A DNA stretch of 64,000 bases from Cladopsammia gracilis (lineage: Eukaryota; Cnidaria; Anthozoa; Scleractinia; Dendrophylliidae): NCBI GenBank assembly GCA_022457155.1, contig JAJGOT010000321.1:636001-700000 (forward strand). The letters are read 5' to 3'. This document shows positions 42,548-53,400 of this stretch, piece after piece (positions within the stretch are counted from its first letter, which is position 1; each line of letters starts with the position of its first letter). Under the pieces are notes generated by a model. It had not been told where the DNA came from and did not search any database. It was given only the letters and a program-made list of their open reading frames with translations. A program made the position numbers and the translations under genes.

Positions 42548-42852
42548 GAGCATGGTGTACATTGGAACCTCCATTGAGGGAACACCATCGGCACCAGAAG
42601 AATGGTCCCCAGAGGGGATAATTACAAATTGCAATTTTCACCTAGGTAAATTTGAAATAACAAATAGCGGCGGCACGGTTAAGAGTGCAGTGACTATTGT
42701 TAATTGAAATTTAGCTTGCAACAGCTATTGTTATATCAAATTTACTTAGGTAAAAGTTGCAACGTGTAACCGCGGCTTACATGAGGGTTTGCCGGCCTGG
42801 ACCGGGAGAAGTGTCCCCTTTATGGAGGTGTCCCAAAGTGGAGGTCCTACTG
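42548..42852. mobile_element. MITE related to 19048-19290, with a nested hairpin insertion
   Basis: The outer ends correspond to the element at 19048. 42620-42775 is a foldback (AATTTACTTAGGTAAAA and its complement) present only here, inserted after the duplication of the kinase region. Confidence 0.65.
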
Positions 42853-44550
42853 TTCTCATTACTATTCTCCTTTTCTAAGTCGTAATCACGGCCTTCTGCC
42901 TGCAAGACCTGAGTATCAGGAGCTGCTGATCAGCTGCTCAGGTCCTGCCGGCACAAAAGGCTTTAGGGAAGTGAAAGTTACTTTGTGATTGGTTCACAGT
43001 ATGTGAGCAGTAAACATGTCACCCACGTGACTCTCATTTGAGTAACATTGACACGTTAGCGAGTAGGGATCAGCAACCACGACAGCGACGCTGAGGAAAA
43101 CGTCTGCATTCGCACTCAGCTTTTAAAATGCTTTGCAGTTGTTTCAATTTCTTTAATTTGCCTAATGTGACTGAATTGTCTAAGTGCTGAAGAGACCATT
43201 TTACAGTTGTGTGCTTCGTACCCTGGCCTTTCAGTGAAAGTGAGGCTGGAGTTGACTTTGTTTTGATACAAACCTTCCTGCTTTTCATATGTACATCATG
43301 TTAGTTAGCATAAGAACGACATGATTTACACATCTATCAAAACAAAGTCAACTCCAGCCTCATTTTCACAAAGGCCAGGTTATTAAGTAGGTTAATGTAA
43401 ATTGGTCTATTCGTAGGGACGGCATTCAAGTTCCATTTTTCTAGTAATATATGTAGTATTTTTTGGATTAATACTACTACTCTTTATCAGTTGATACTAC
43501 AATAAAGGTTTCAAACACAATACCCATTCATTTTAAACAATTTATGGTCATTGTCACGACGTAACAAAGTAACAGTATAACCTGTCAGTGACACCCCTAA
43601 TTTGATGATTAGGTGCTCATCATTAAAACAGGAGCTCGGTGACCCCCATTTTTTATTATCGAATTGTAATAAGTATGTTAAGATACAACCTTTTTGTAAT
43701 GCTCAAAAAAAGGTAGGAGGGGGTTTAGAGCCACCTTTAATTTTTAGAGGTTCTTGGGGCTGGCCATCTTCTGTAATATATGGATAGGCTGAGCCTAACA
43801 GCGTCGCACTTTGAACAGAAAGCCGATGATAAGCCGATGATAAGCCGATGATAAGCTTAACTAAGGTGAAAGTTTAAGCCCCCCCCCCCCCCCCCCCCCA
43901 ATGGAAAATACGCTCCGCCATCCTTGCAATAGGGTAAAATTTTCAAATAAATAAATAAACTGTTTACATATCGTTTTACCGGTCTGGGGATTCTATCCAA
44001 TAATTCTTGAATTAAATAATTTCTTTTGCAGCACTTGCAGTAGAAAAGGGTGGGAAAAGATCCCAAAAATAAGATATAAGCCTAAGCTTAAATTGATGTC
44101 AAATGGAAGATGAAAGCTTCGAATTTTTAGCGTGAACTCTTTACACAATCAAAGCTACAATGTTGTTATAAAACTACGAAAGCTTTTTCTCTGAAATCGA
44201 ATCACTGCTTTATTATTCTGATTTAATCAAAAGGTTACATGGCTGACAATTCTAGCTATTACATTTGATAATTGAAATAATCGAATGAACTCACCGATTC
44301 GGTTTACAGCCGATCAGTTTTAATTTTCCTTCACCGAGTCAACATGCACCGCTTTGAACTGAATCGCTGCTTTTCATTCGTTTCCTTCGACCAAAATCGC
44401 AAGAGATTACGTTTCTTTTTTCGACTAAAACAACCAATATCAAGGTTTGATTCAGAATTTGTGACGAGACTATTTGAGTCAGACGCGCATTGTCATTTTC
44501 GCGCGCGCCTGCATGTGAATAACTGGTCAAACCGGTTTATCGTGGAGATC
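42853..44550. other. Flank between gene 2 and the RRM exon; several repeats, no gene
   Basis: 42875-43160 matches 19320-19635. 43217-43390 is a foldback (GTGAGGCTGGAGTTGACTTT and its complement). 43540-43760 is a decayed member of the 45603/62622 foldback family (GGGTTTAGAGCCACCTTT). GCCGATGATAA repeats three times at 43823-43855, followed by a poly-C run at 43880-43899. All of this lies in the part missing from copy 2. Confidence 0.55.
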
Positions 44551-44585
44551 GAGCGATAAGGTAATCGGCTTTCCAGAAACCGGGG

Positions 44586-44625
44586 CCAAGAGTTCCGGAT
44601 TCCGGATTCCGGATTCCGGATTCCC
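44586..44625 (+). repeat. TTCCGGA heptamer repeat
   Basis: Four units here; five at 51734-51772 in the second copy. It is the clearest length difference between the two duplicate copies. Confidence 0.9.
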
Positions 44626-45012
44626 CATTCCGAATGCTTGTTTCCAAGAGTTAGGCTTCCCTTCATTCACATGTTATTCCCGAGATGCAAATAAGTTGCG
44701 GGGTATTCTGCAGTTTAGCCATTTATTTTGTATACAGCAAGAAAGTCCTTTAAATAACTTATCCTTAAATTATGTTTTTCTACTGAGGTGCGTATACAAA
44801 CCTTAAAAATATCACATAATGGTAAAGTTTAAAACAAAGCGAGGCGCTTACGCTTTTGTTTATATGCAAATTTCATTCACTTGATTCAAGAGTTAATTTT
44901 AATGTTCGCCATAAACTTTAATTCATGTTCAAGGGTTCTATTTACAAAAATTATGGCTCCGGCTAAGTGAGTTAAATGACTCTTTTCTCTTCAGAGACTC
45001 CAGTCTGTCGAG

Positions 45013-45075
45013 CTATAAATGCAAATATTCAACTTGCACACTTGGGAGAATGTGGTGTGATTTACTTTATTTGCA
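45013..45075 (+). promoter_or_regulatory. Possible core promoter of RRM exon (copy 1)
   Basis: TATAAATGCAAAT lies about 180 bases before the ATG at 45195, combining a TATA-like box with an octamer-like ATGCAAAT. A reversed ATTTGCAT follows at about 45069. The same arrangement is at 52162-52224. Assignment is by motif only. Confidence 0.3.
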
Positions 45076-45194
45076 TTATTTATTGACATTATGTTCCAGT
45101 CTTACTCCTTTACCTTTCTCGCAACAAACAAACTGCAGTCGGTCAATGTTTCTATTTGGAAGTCTTCGCAGTTCTGAGGATTATTTTATCCAAA

Positions 45195-45426
45195 ATGGCG
45201 AGCTTCTTAGACCGGATTACGTCGCATGGGGCAACAGCAAAGCCTCTTACTCAAGAGCAAGCGGCAAGGAGCGTATTAGTGTCGAATATAGCGCCACAGA
45301 CTGCAGATGAAAATATTGTTATTCATTTCCAGATGGCAAAGAATGGCGGAGGGGAGATCGATCATGTACACTTTATGAATGGTCTCAATGAAGGAACAGC
45401 CGTCATAACTTTTGAAAGCAAAGAAG
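45195..45426 (+). CDS. Gene 3 first exon, duplicate copy: N-terminal RRM
   Basis: Identical to 52344-52575. The ATG in AAAATGG opens 77 codons ending at GAAG|GTTTGT, with one base over. After MASFLDRITSHG it encodes SVLVSNIAPQTADENIVIHF, then MAKNGGGEIDHVHF and GTAVITFESKE. These are beta1-alpha1-beta2-beta3 of the divergent RRM at the N-terminus of PARP14, PARP10 and DTX3L-type proteins (L-V-x-x-x-P ... I-x-x-x-F ... GGGE ... A-V-I-T-F). No second half of the RRM was found between here and copy 2. This exon could serve as an alternative first exon spliced over copy 2, or be redundant. Confidence 0.75.
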
Positions 45427-45602
45427 GTTTGTCTATATCTTGTTTTGGCGGTTGCCAAAAGTAACACAACAAAATTCTACTCTGAAAAGTAGTATGGCGT
45501 AGTACTTCCGGCTTCGTTTTGGTTGAAGTATTAAAGCAAAAGCTTTTATTCGGGTAATGTATTCGACTTTGCAATTTAGTTTGCAAAGTTTGCTAATTAT
45601 TT

Positions 45603-45965
45603 AAGGTGGCTCCCAACAGTTTCCAGCACTTTTCAAGACTTAGAATTTGACGGGTCATTATGACCACTTTTTATCAGTTGATGCTACAATCATGATATCA
45701 AACAAATGCCCAATGATTGGTGAACACGTTGTTATCATTTTTGTGACACAATATATTACTATAGCAACAGTATAACGTGCTGTTAGTTTAATGTTAGTTT
45801 AAGCGTTAATAACTCAAAAAAATGACTCGGTGAACCCCATTTTTTTATTGTCGAATTTTGATCAGTAGGATAAGATGCAACTTTTGGCAAAGTTTAAAAA
45901 CATTCTGTAAGAGGGGTTCAGAGCCACCTTAAATTTTCGAAAAATTAAGGTGGCTCTGAACCCTT
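45603..45965. repeat. Half of a foldback element (family of 62622-63244)
   Basis: GGTGGCTCCCAACAGTTTCC starts the single long arm, which ends in GGGGTTCAGAGCCACCTTAA and a short return arm (AAGGTGGCTCTGAACC, 45949). A full double-armed member is at 62622. Repeated at 52752-53113. Confidence 0.8.
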
Positions 45966-48430
45966 TGCAAATGTGTAGAAGATTAGGAGCCTAGTGATAT
46001 CGACTATAGCACCGCAGACTTCAGATGAAGCCGGCTATTCCCATCGATTTCTATTTTTATAGCTAGGTTGGCGTGTTCTGTCATATTCACGACTATTTTA
46101 TCAGTGGAAACTATAAGATTTTCACCAAAACGTATTAACGGTGTAGTTGTGGTAGAAATTAGTGCGAAGTACTTCGAGGTGAAAAAGCGCCTTGCAAAAC
46201 TTCCAACTGGCTTCGAGTCACCTCGGCTAACGTATTGTTGTACCCAATTCAAACCTTCTGGGAATAGGATCCTTTGTTCACAGTATTTCCATATAATTTC
46301 CATGTCAATGCTTCATTGATATGGAAATCGATGACGAACAAAGAGTTCTAATTCCAAAAGGTTTGAATTGGGTACAACAATGCGTTAGCCGAATTTGTCT
46401 ATTAATCACGGAGAAATATAGTGCGCATTGATTTGAAATCATTACTTAACTTAACAAAGACGTCTTCGTCACCTTGGACGCTATTTTGATTGTTGCACAG
46501 CGGGCTCGCTTAAACGCAGCAGTTACGTGGATGAGTGCATGCGTGAGAGGCCAAACAAGTTTGCAAACTTGTTTTACCGGTTCAAAGTTAATTTATTCGT
46601 CCATGGCGCTGGACGGCGTCTCGATCAAAGGAACTCGCAGTAATTTCTCTCTCGTTCGGCGTAGCTCGGCGTTGGAGAATCCACTGCTCGCAGGGTACGA
46701 GTCACCTTAACCAAGCTGGTTTCTGAAGCAGGTTTCCAGATTGGATCAAAGGCTCTTAGCTACTAAGCCAACTCGTGAATATGAAACGCTATAAATAGAT
46801 TTCTTCACCCAAAAATTCAAAGCGGCGGACGTTTTACATGAAGCTTATGTTATTTACGAAAATGAAAATATACAACATAATCACGTACCCAGATCTCACT
46901 CGTGCTTGTACTATACTGAAATGTGAGATCTGGTAAACTTCGATATAAGGCCATTTTTCATTGGTTATCTGTAAAACGAATGCCCATTTTAATATGCTCT
47001 GTGATTGGCTCTTTCCTTCACCCTTCTAGTGATGCGTTTTTTTTCACACTACGGAGTATGAAAACATGTAAATATGGACCCTCCAAGAAAATTACCGTGC
47101 AACGTTTCGACAACTAGATGCCGCTTGTGTGGGGACAATAGTTAGAAAATTGTATTTACTTCAATCCAGGTAAAGAGGATTATCTTAAAAGATGCGGAGT
47201 TTCCGTGACATAAACCGACGACCTTCCATAGTTATGTGGTAGATATTGTTACGACAAGCTAATGCGTCAGTTAAACAAAAACATCGAAGCATTTTTAGCG
47301 ACTTGTAGAAAGTAGCCTACGAAGCAAACGTCGGGGATAGGGGAACTGGGGAGAGAGGGAAGGACGCTGGCAGCCGCAATATTCCGATTGGCTAATTCGC
47401 GCTGGGCGGTAAAGATAGTATTACTATTTAAAATTCTCGTGTGAAGTGAGCCATGCGTAAAAGCGCTCGCCAGTTTTTGTGAATTTATTGACAGTTAACA
47501 TAATTCGATTACCAGGAAATCGGTGGGCATTTAATGCGAATAGCCCGGTTCTTATCGCAGGCGTTCCTTCCCTTCTGCCCCTCTCCTGTTTCGTGCCCCA
47601 AGCTCCCCCCTTCCAATTTTCGCCTGCCATGCAGGCTAGCAGAAATAGACAGAAGACACTCATAAGAAACACAACTTAGAAAAAAAAGAACTAAGTCTGG
47701 ATCTGAAATTACCGCAGTAAGTTCTTCTTTTTTCTCATTTTGTCTGTATGCGGGGAATGGAATTGAGCGAACAGTCTGTTTTGCGGGATTTGGGGAGCTC
47801 CAATAGGATAGAACTTATGCACTCCAAGCTTTCGATCTAAAAAGGTATACCCAACGCCACACAGTTTTATTAAACGAGTAAATAATGGTGACAGGCATTT
47901 TAACATTGGTGGTGAGAAGTTCGTCTGCTATGGGCGAAAAGATATCTTCCATCTGGTCAACATTTACTTCAGTTGTAGATATGAGTGCAGTATTTCATAA
48001 AAAAAAAATGTTAGCCCAGTCTTGTCAGGATTTGCAATAACAAGTTTGGGATCTTTCACATTCAAACTTTTTGTGATAGTTGTTTGGTATTCCTTTGTTG
48101 CTGTTGCTATCACAGTAACAATCTTTATCTCTTGAGGGGAATACCGAGGAAAGTGTTCCTAGTTTGCTGTAGTCTGTTCCCTGAAATAATGTGCCCCCTA
48201 AACAATAATTCAATTTTTAGGCACACACTGAAATGCTGTTATGCTGACCGGCTAGAATGAACCAATTTGGCTACTGGAATGTTGATAATGAGATGGCTGG
48301 ATTAAACTGAGGGCATTCCCAAATAACTGAGCTTTTTTAATAGGGCTATTGGTTAAACTATTAAACTACAGCCCGTTATCTACAGTTCTCAAGAGATAAG
48401 TCTTTTTCGACTTAGTTTTAGTTGAATTGG
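45966..48430. other. Intron/intergenic part of block B; hairpin, no gene
   Basis: 46222-46396 is a foldback (CGGCTAACGTATTGTTGTAC and complement). Small open frames on both strands (for example 46474-46710 and 47424-47672) lack recognised domains or splice context. An exact second copy lies at 53114-55580. Confidence 0.5.
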
Positions 48431-48469
48431 ATTTGTAATTAGTTTTTAAGGTGTTAATATTGTCAATGG

Positions 48470-48965
48470 ATTCCTGTACAGACATCTACAAATTTGTGTC
48501 ATGTGCCATGTTTTACCAGTTCAACCACAGATCATTTTTTTTTTCAATAAAGCCAATATTTATCCAGGGTACCCACATCTTCTCGATAAAATATGCGTTG
48601 TATTCCATAGTTTCTTTGAATTCTGGGAAGATGAAAATTGTTCTTATTTTGTGTATTATATGAATGGATATTAAAAGTTTTTCGAAGTATCAAAATTAAA
48701 ATCGACCAATGCATTGACATATTTATGATTGAGAACATAGCCATGGAGCAGCCTACGAATTAGGCTTTGCCAACCAAGCGCTTCAAGGGCTTGTGTTGGA
48801 GAAAAGCTGAGTATGTCAAGGTTGAGAATTATCTTTGCAGCCTTTTGCAACAGTTGAAGATCATCCATGAGAGTGGCATTAAACTTGTCACCCCAGATGG
48901 TGTCAGCGTAATCAAATATCCTATAGCTAATTAAGGCATACATTTACTGAGTTTGGTACATTCGT
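48470..48965 (-). pseudogene. LINE reverse transcriptase C-terminal fragment
   Basis: The minus-strand frame from 48943 reads ISYRIFDYADTIWGDKFNAT, LMDDLQLLQKAAKIILNLD, ALEALGWQSLIRRL and LVDFNFD. In a shifted frame it continues HSYNTQNKNNFHLPRIQRNY and GIQRIFY. This is the conserved tail of CR1/RTE-related LINEs (FDYxDxIWG, LQ..K.AA..I, LgW..l..R). It is broken and truncated. The second copy is at 55619-56114. Confidence 0.8.
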
Positions 48966-49966
48966 ACAGTGTTTATACTGGCAGTGTTTATACCAAGTAA
49001 ACCAAAGCGTGCTCAAATGAGAGCGATCCCCTGAATTGGGCCAGAGATACACGCAAGAAACCCAGTAAATTTGACTGGCAAGATCAAAGAAAACTTTGGT
49101 CTTAACTGCTATTTCTTGTTATATATTTTCATTTTCTCCAGCATTTATATGCAAACTCTTCCTGCGACAATGAAGTCTGGTGAAACACCAACAACAAGGC
49201 CGGAAAACAAAAACGGGGAAAACTAGGGAAAAAAGTGGAGAAAAAAGAGACACTTTGCTTTCAGTGTGCATGCCTGAAATAAAAAAAAAAGTGATTAATA
49301 CTAGCCCCTGAAAGTAGTGCTTTCTGTGTGTACCGGAGCACAGATGACGTAAAACAAAAGGAACAGAGAACGACAATAATACAAGTGCAAAATAAGTCCA
49401 AAAATACAATACCTCACAAACAATAGAAGACAATGAGTACCGGTAGACGCAGAAAGACCCCTGAAAGGAAAGGACGCTTTAGTTTTCATGTTGCAAATGA
49501 CGTTTTGGCTAGTATGGTAGCAATTTGTCTGGACAGCAGTCAAGAAACAGCATCGGCTTCAAATTGCCTTGTTTTGCTTTAATTAGTGAATATGATATGG
49601 GTTAAAACTATGTTTTAATATCTGCACTTATTGCATATGCAGGCATGCATTAGTGAATCTGATATCCCACAAGGATTATGGTATTGCGACAATTGCTTGA
49701 CAAGCTAGCTATAGCTGGTGGATAAACTGCTTTATTGTGACTCACAGTGTACTTTGGAGAAATTGTTGTTTTGTCAGAGAACGGTACAAAATTGGTGATG
49801 TACAAGATGCCATTCAATAATAAAAACACTCTGGTCTGTATTCAGTGGTCACTAATTTCTTCAAAGTCTTAAAATCAAAACCTTTAGTGAGGGCTTAGAC
49901 TTAACATGTCGCCCATATAGGTGTGGGGCTTTTTCTTGATTTTATGTTTTTTTTAAGCTGTCTAAG
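48966..49966. other. Block B, nothing recognised
   Basis: Short open frames only (such as minus 49119-49433). The second copy differs by single-base homopolymer changes. Confidence 0.4.
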
Positions 49967-50395
49967 GGCCTATTCACATGGAGGTGAGGGACCCCGGGTA
50001 AGTGAGGTACGCCTACCCGTAGTCAAAAAGAGCTAGCCTTCACATGCAATATTCAGCCCCGTGGCGTTGGAGTGAGGTTTGGATCTGATGAAGCTTTCCG
50101 TTTTGTTGTTGTTTCAGGAACAACTTCAGTTTGATTCAGCAGATCAGCTTAATTATCGGACACCATGCTGGTTACCCAACCTTCAGCGTTCACATGGAGA
50201 AACCTCACCCCCAGCTAAGCGGGTTACCCAGTCCGGCTGACCGGGCAACCCGCCTCGGTGAGGTACCCCACCTCTCATGTGAACACGATCAAGAAAAAAA
50301 AGAGAGATTGTATGGAAAGATTGGTTACCTCACCGAGACGGGGTACCTCACCTTCCCGGGGTCCCCCACCTCCATGTGAACAGGCCCTCGGGGGT
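49967..50395. mobile_element. MITE with GGGCCTATTCACATGG ends
   Basis: GGGCCTATTCACATGGAGGT and the complement of ACCTCCATGTGAACAGGCCC bound 425 bp rich in GAGGTAC/GGTACCTCA palindromes. The terminal word is close to that of the TAA-flanked MITE at 36044, suggesting related families. Second copy at 57115-57542. Confidence 0.82.
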
Positions 50396-50448
50396 GTAGG
50401 TGGGTTTTCCAGTGACAAGTGCATTAGGGACCAGCCATTATTCAATAG

Positions 50449-53400
50449 GGACTAAACTTCGCCAATCAGGTATTATGAGGAAGCTTGTCACCTTCACAAA
50501 TATGTAACTCTTACGATAAATATTTACCTTATAATTTTTATTTCTCTTGTAGTTTTGTTTTGGCTGAGTAGTTCCGAAATGTTAGTGAAAATTGAAAGAG
50601 AAGTCAGCTTCGACACTGACAAACATATCGAAGGAATATATGTTAATGATTTGTCCTAACCAATCATGGTGAGGCTTACATTAGCCTACATTACCTTTTG
50701 ATCTGTTTTTGACATTGATTGATAGCTAATTCTCAGCCAAGATAAAAGCTACGCGAGAAACTTTCTGTGAGAATTGTGAGTAAACGCTGAGTCGTAAAGA
50801 GCTGTAAAAGAAGAATCCAGAGAGTAATAAAAGGCAGTCAACCAAAGAAGGCCAGCACATTGGTTTTATGTAAAGGAGAGAGCTAATCCCCCAAGAAAGT
50901 TCTTTTACAATATATATCAAACATAAGGAAGAGTGTTTCATCAGGATATCCAAACACCGAGAAGTGGGTTGAAAAAAACAAGGCACAGCCGAGTGTTTTT
51001 TTTTAACCCACTTCGAGGTGTTTGGATGCCTGATGAAACACTCTTCCGAGTGTTTTATCTAGCTTCTCAAACTGATCATTTAATGCAGAGAAAACGAAGG
51101 AATAAAATCGCCAAAATACAAGTGACACTGATTAAGGTTATTACAGAGTACCTTCAGATCGAAAATTTATTGAATTTTTTTTTGGCGTCAAAATAAAGTT
51201 TACAGAATGAACTTTCATCCCCAAAAAAAATTATCGAAAAATAGTGAAAATTGACGGAGAAATGACGGTATAACTTTTGTGTGCGGAGTTTGTTTATGAG
51301 AGCGATATGTTTTTTTTAAGCGCTGTTTTCTCAAAGTTAACTTTTCGCTTGTTGGGGACACTTTATAGAGCTACAATTCAAAGTGAATTTGTTCGATTTT
51401 CCTCAAATTTGGACAGAAGCTAGGCTAACATATAATCAACAAAAAACGTGTCAGGGATTTTCTAATTTCCGAAAACGTTTTCGTCAAGAGCCATTTCCGT
51501 GCGATCATTCCAATTTTTTTCGTCCCTTTTTCGAAAATATTCTGTAACTTTTCACTGCAATTGAATATGGGAAATCGCCGACACGTTTTTTTAGCGCTTC
51601 GTGTCCGGAAACCCGAGAACAAATCAAATTAGCAAAATACAATAATCGCTTTGAGTAATGGCGTTTTAAAGCTGATTCGGACGTTCTTATCGGAGCGATA
51701 AGGTAATCGGCTTTCCAGAAACCGGGGCCAAGAGTTCCGGATTCCGGATTCCGGATTCCGGATTCCGGATTCCCCATTCCGAATGCTTGTTTCCAAGAGT
51801 TAGGCTTCCCTTCATTCACATGTTATTCCCGAGATGCAAATAAGTTGCGGGGTATTCTGCAGTTTAGCCATTTATTTTGTATACAGCAAGAAAGTCCTTT
51901 AAATAACTTATCCTTAAATTATGTTTTTCTACTGAGGTGCGTATACAAACCTTAAAAATATCACATAATGGTAAAGTTTAAAACAAAGCGAGGCGCTTAC
52001 GCTTTTGTTTATATGCAAATTTCATTCACTTGATTCAAGAGTTAATTTTAATGTTCGCCATAAACTTTAATTCATGTTCAAGGGTTCTATTTACAAAAAT
52101 TATGGCTCCGGCTAAGTGAGTTAAATGACTCTTTTCTCTTCAGAGACTCCAGTCTGTCGAGCTATAAATGCAAATATTCAACTTGCACACTTGGGAGAAT
52201 GTGGTGTGATTTACTTTATTTGCATTATTTATTGACATTATGTTCCAGTCTTACTCCTTTACCTTTCTCGCAACAAACAAACTGCAGTCGGTCAATGTTT
52301 CTATTTGGAAGTCTTCGCAGTTCTGAGGATTATTTTATCCAAAATGGCGAGCTTCTTAGACCGGATTACGTCGCATGGGGCAACAGCAAAGCCTCTTACT
52401 CAAGAGCAAGCGGCAAGGAGCGTATTAGTGTCGAATATAGCGCCACAGACTGCAGATGAAAATATTGTTATTCATTTCCAGATGGCAAAGAATGGCGGAG
52501 GGGAGATCGATCATGTACACTTTATGAATGGTCTCAATGAAGGAACAGCCGTCATAACTTTTGAAAGCAAAGAAGGTTTGTCTATATCTTGTTTTGGCGG
52601 TTGCCAAAAGTAACACAACAAAATTCTACTCTGAAAAGTAGTATGGCGTAGTACTTCCGGCTTCGTTTTGGTTGAAGTATTAAAGCAAAAGCTTTTATTC
52701 GGGTAATGTATTCGACTTTGCAATTTAGTTTGCAAAGTTTGCTAATTATTTAAGGTGGCTCCCAACAGTTTCCAGCACTTTTCAAGACTTAGAATTTGAC
52801 GGGTCATTATGACCACTTTTTATCAGTTGATGCTACAATCATGATATCAAACAAATGCCCAATGATTGGTGAACACGTTGTTATCATTTTTGTGACACAA
52901 TATATTACTATAGCAACAGTATAACGTGCTGTTAGTTTAATGTTAGTTTAAGCGTTAATAACTCAAAAAAATGACTCGGTGAACCCCATTTTTTATTGTC
53001 GAATTTTGATCAGTAGGATAAGATGCAACTTTTGGCAAAGTTTAAAAACATTCTGTAAGAGGGGTTCAGAGCCACCTTAAATTTTCGAAAAATTAAGGTG
53101 GCTCTGAACCCTTTGCAAATGTGTAGAAGATTAGGAGCCTAGTGATATCGACTATAGCACCGCAGACTTCAGATGAAGCCGGCTATTCCCATCGATTTCT
53201 ATTTTTATAGCTAGGTTGGCGTGTTCTGTCATATTCACGACTATTTTATCAGTGGAAACTATAAGATTTTCACCAAAACGTATTAACGGTGTAGTTGTGG
53301 TAGAAATTAGTGCGAAGTACTTCGAGGTGAAAAAGCGCCTTGCAAAACTTCCAACTGGCTTCGAGTCACCTCGGCTAACGTATTGTTGTACCCAATTCAA

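Larger units (their letters stand above)
41127..50450. repeat. Copy 1 of a recent about 9.3-kb tandem duplication
   Basis: Blocks A (41127-42364) and B (44551-50450) recur almost identically at 50449-51686 and 51693-57598. Differences are mainly homopolymer or short-repeat lengths and a few single bases. The intervening 42365-44550 is absent from the second copy. The copy-1/copy-2 junction shares only GG. Identity this high means a very young duplication or two haplotypes placed in tandem by assembly. Confidence 0.9.
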
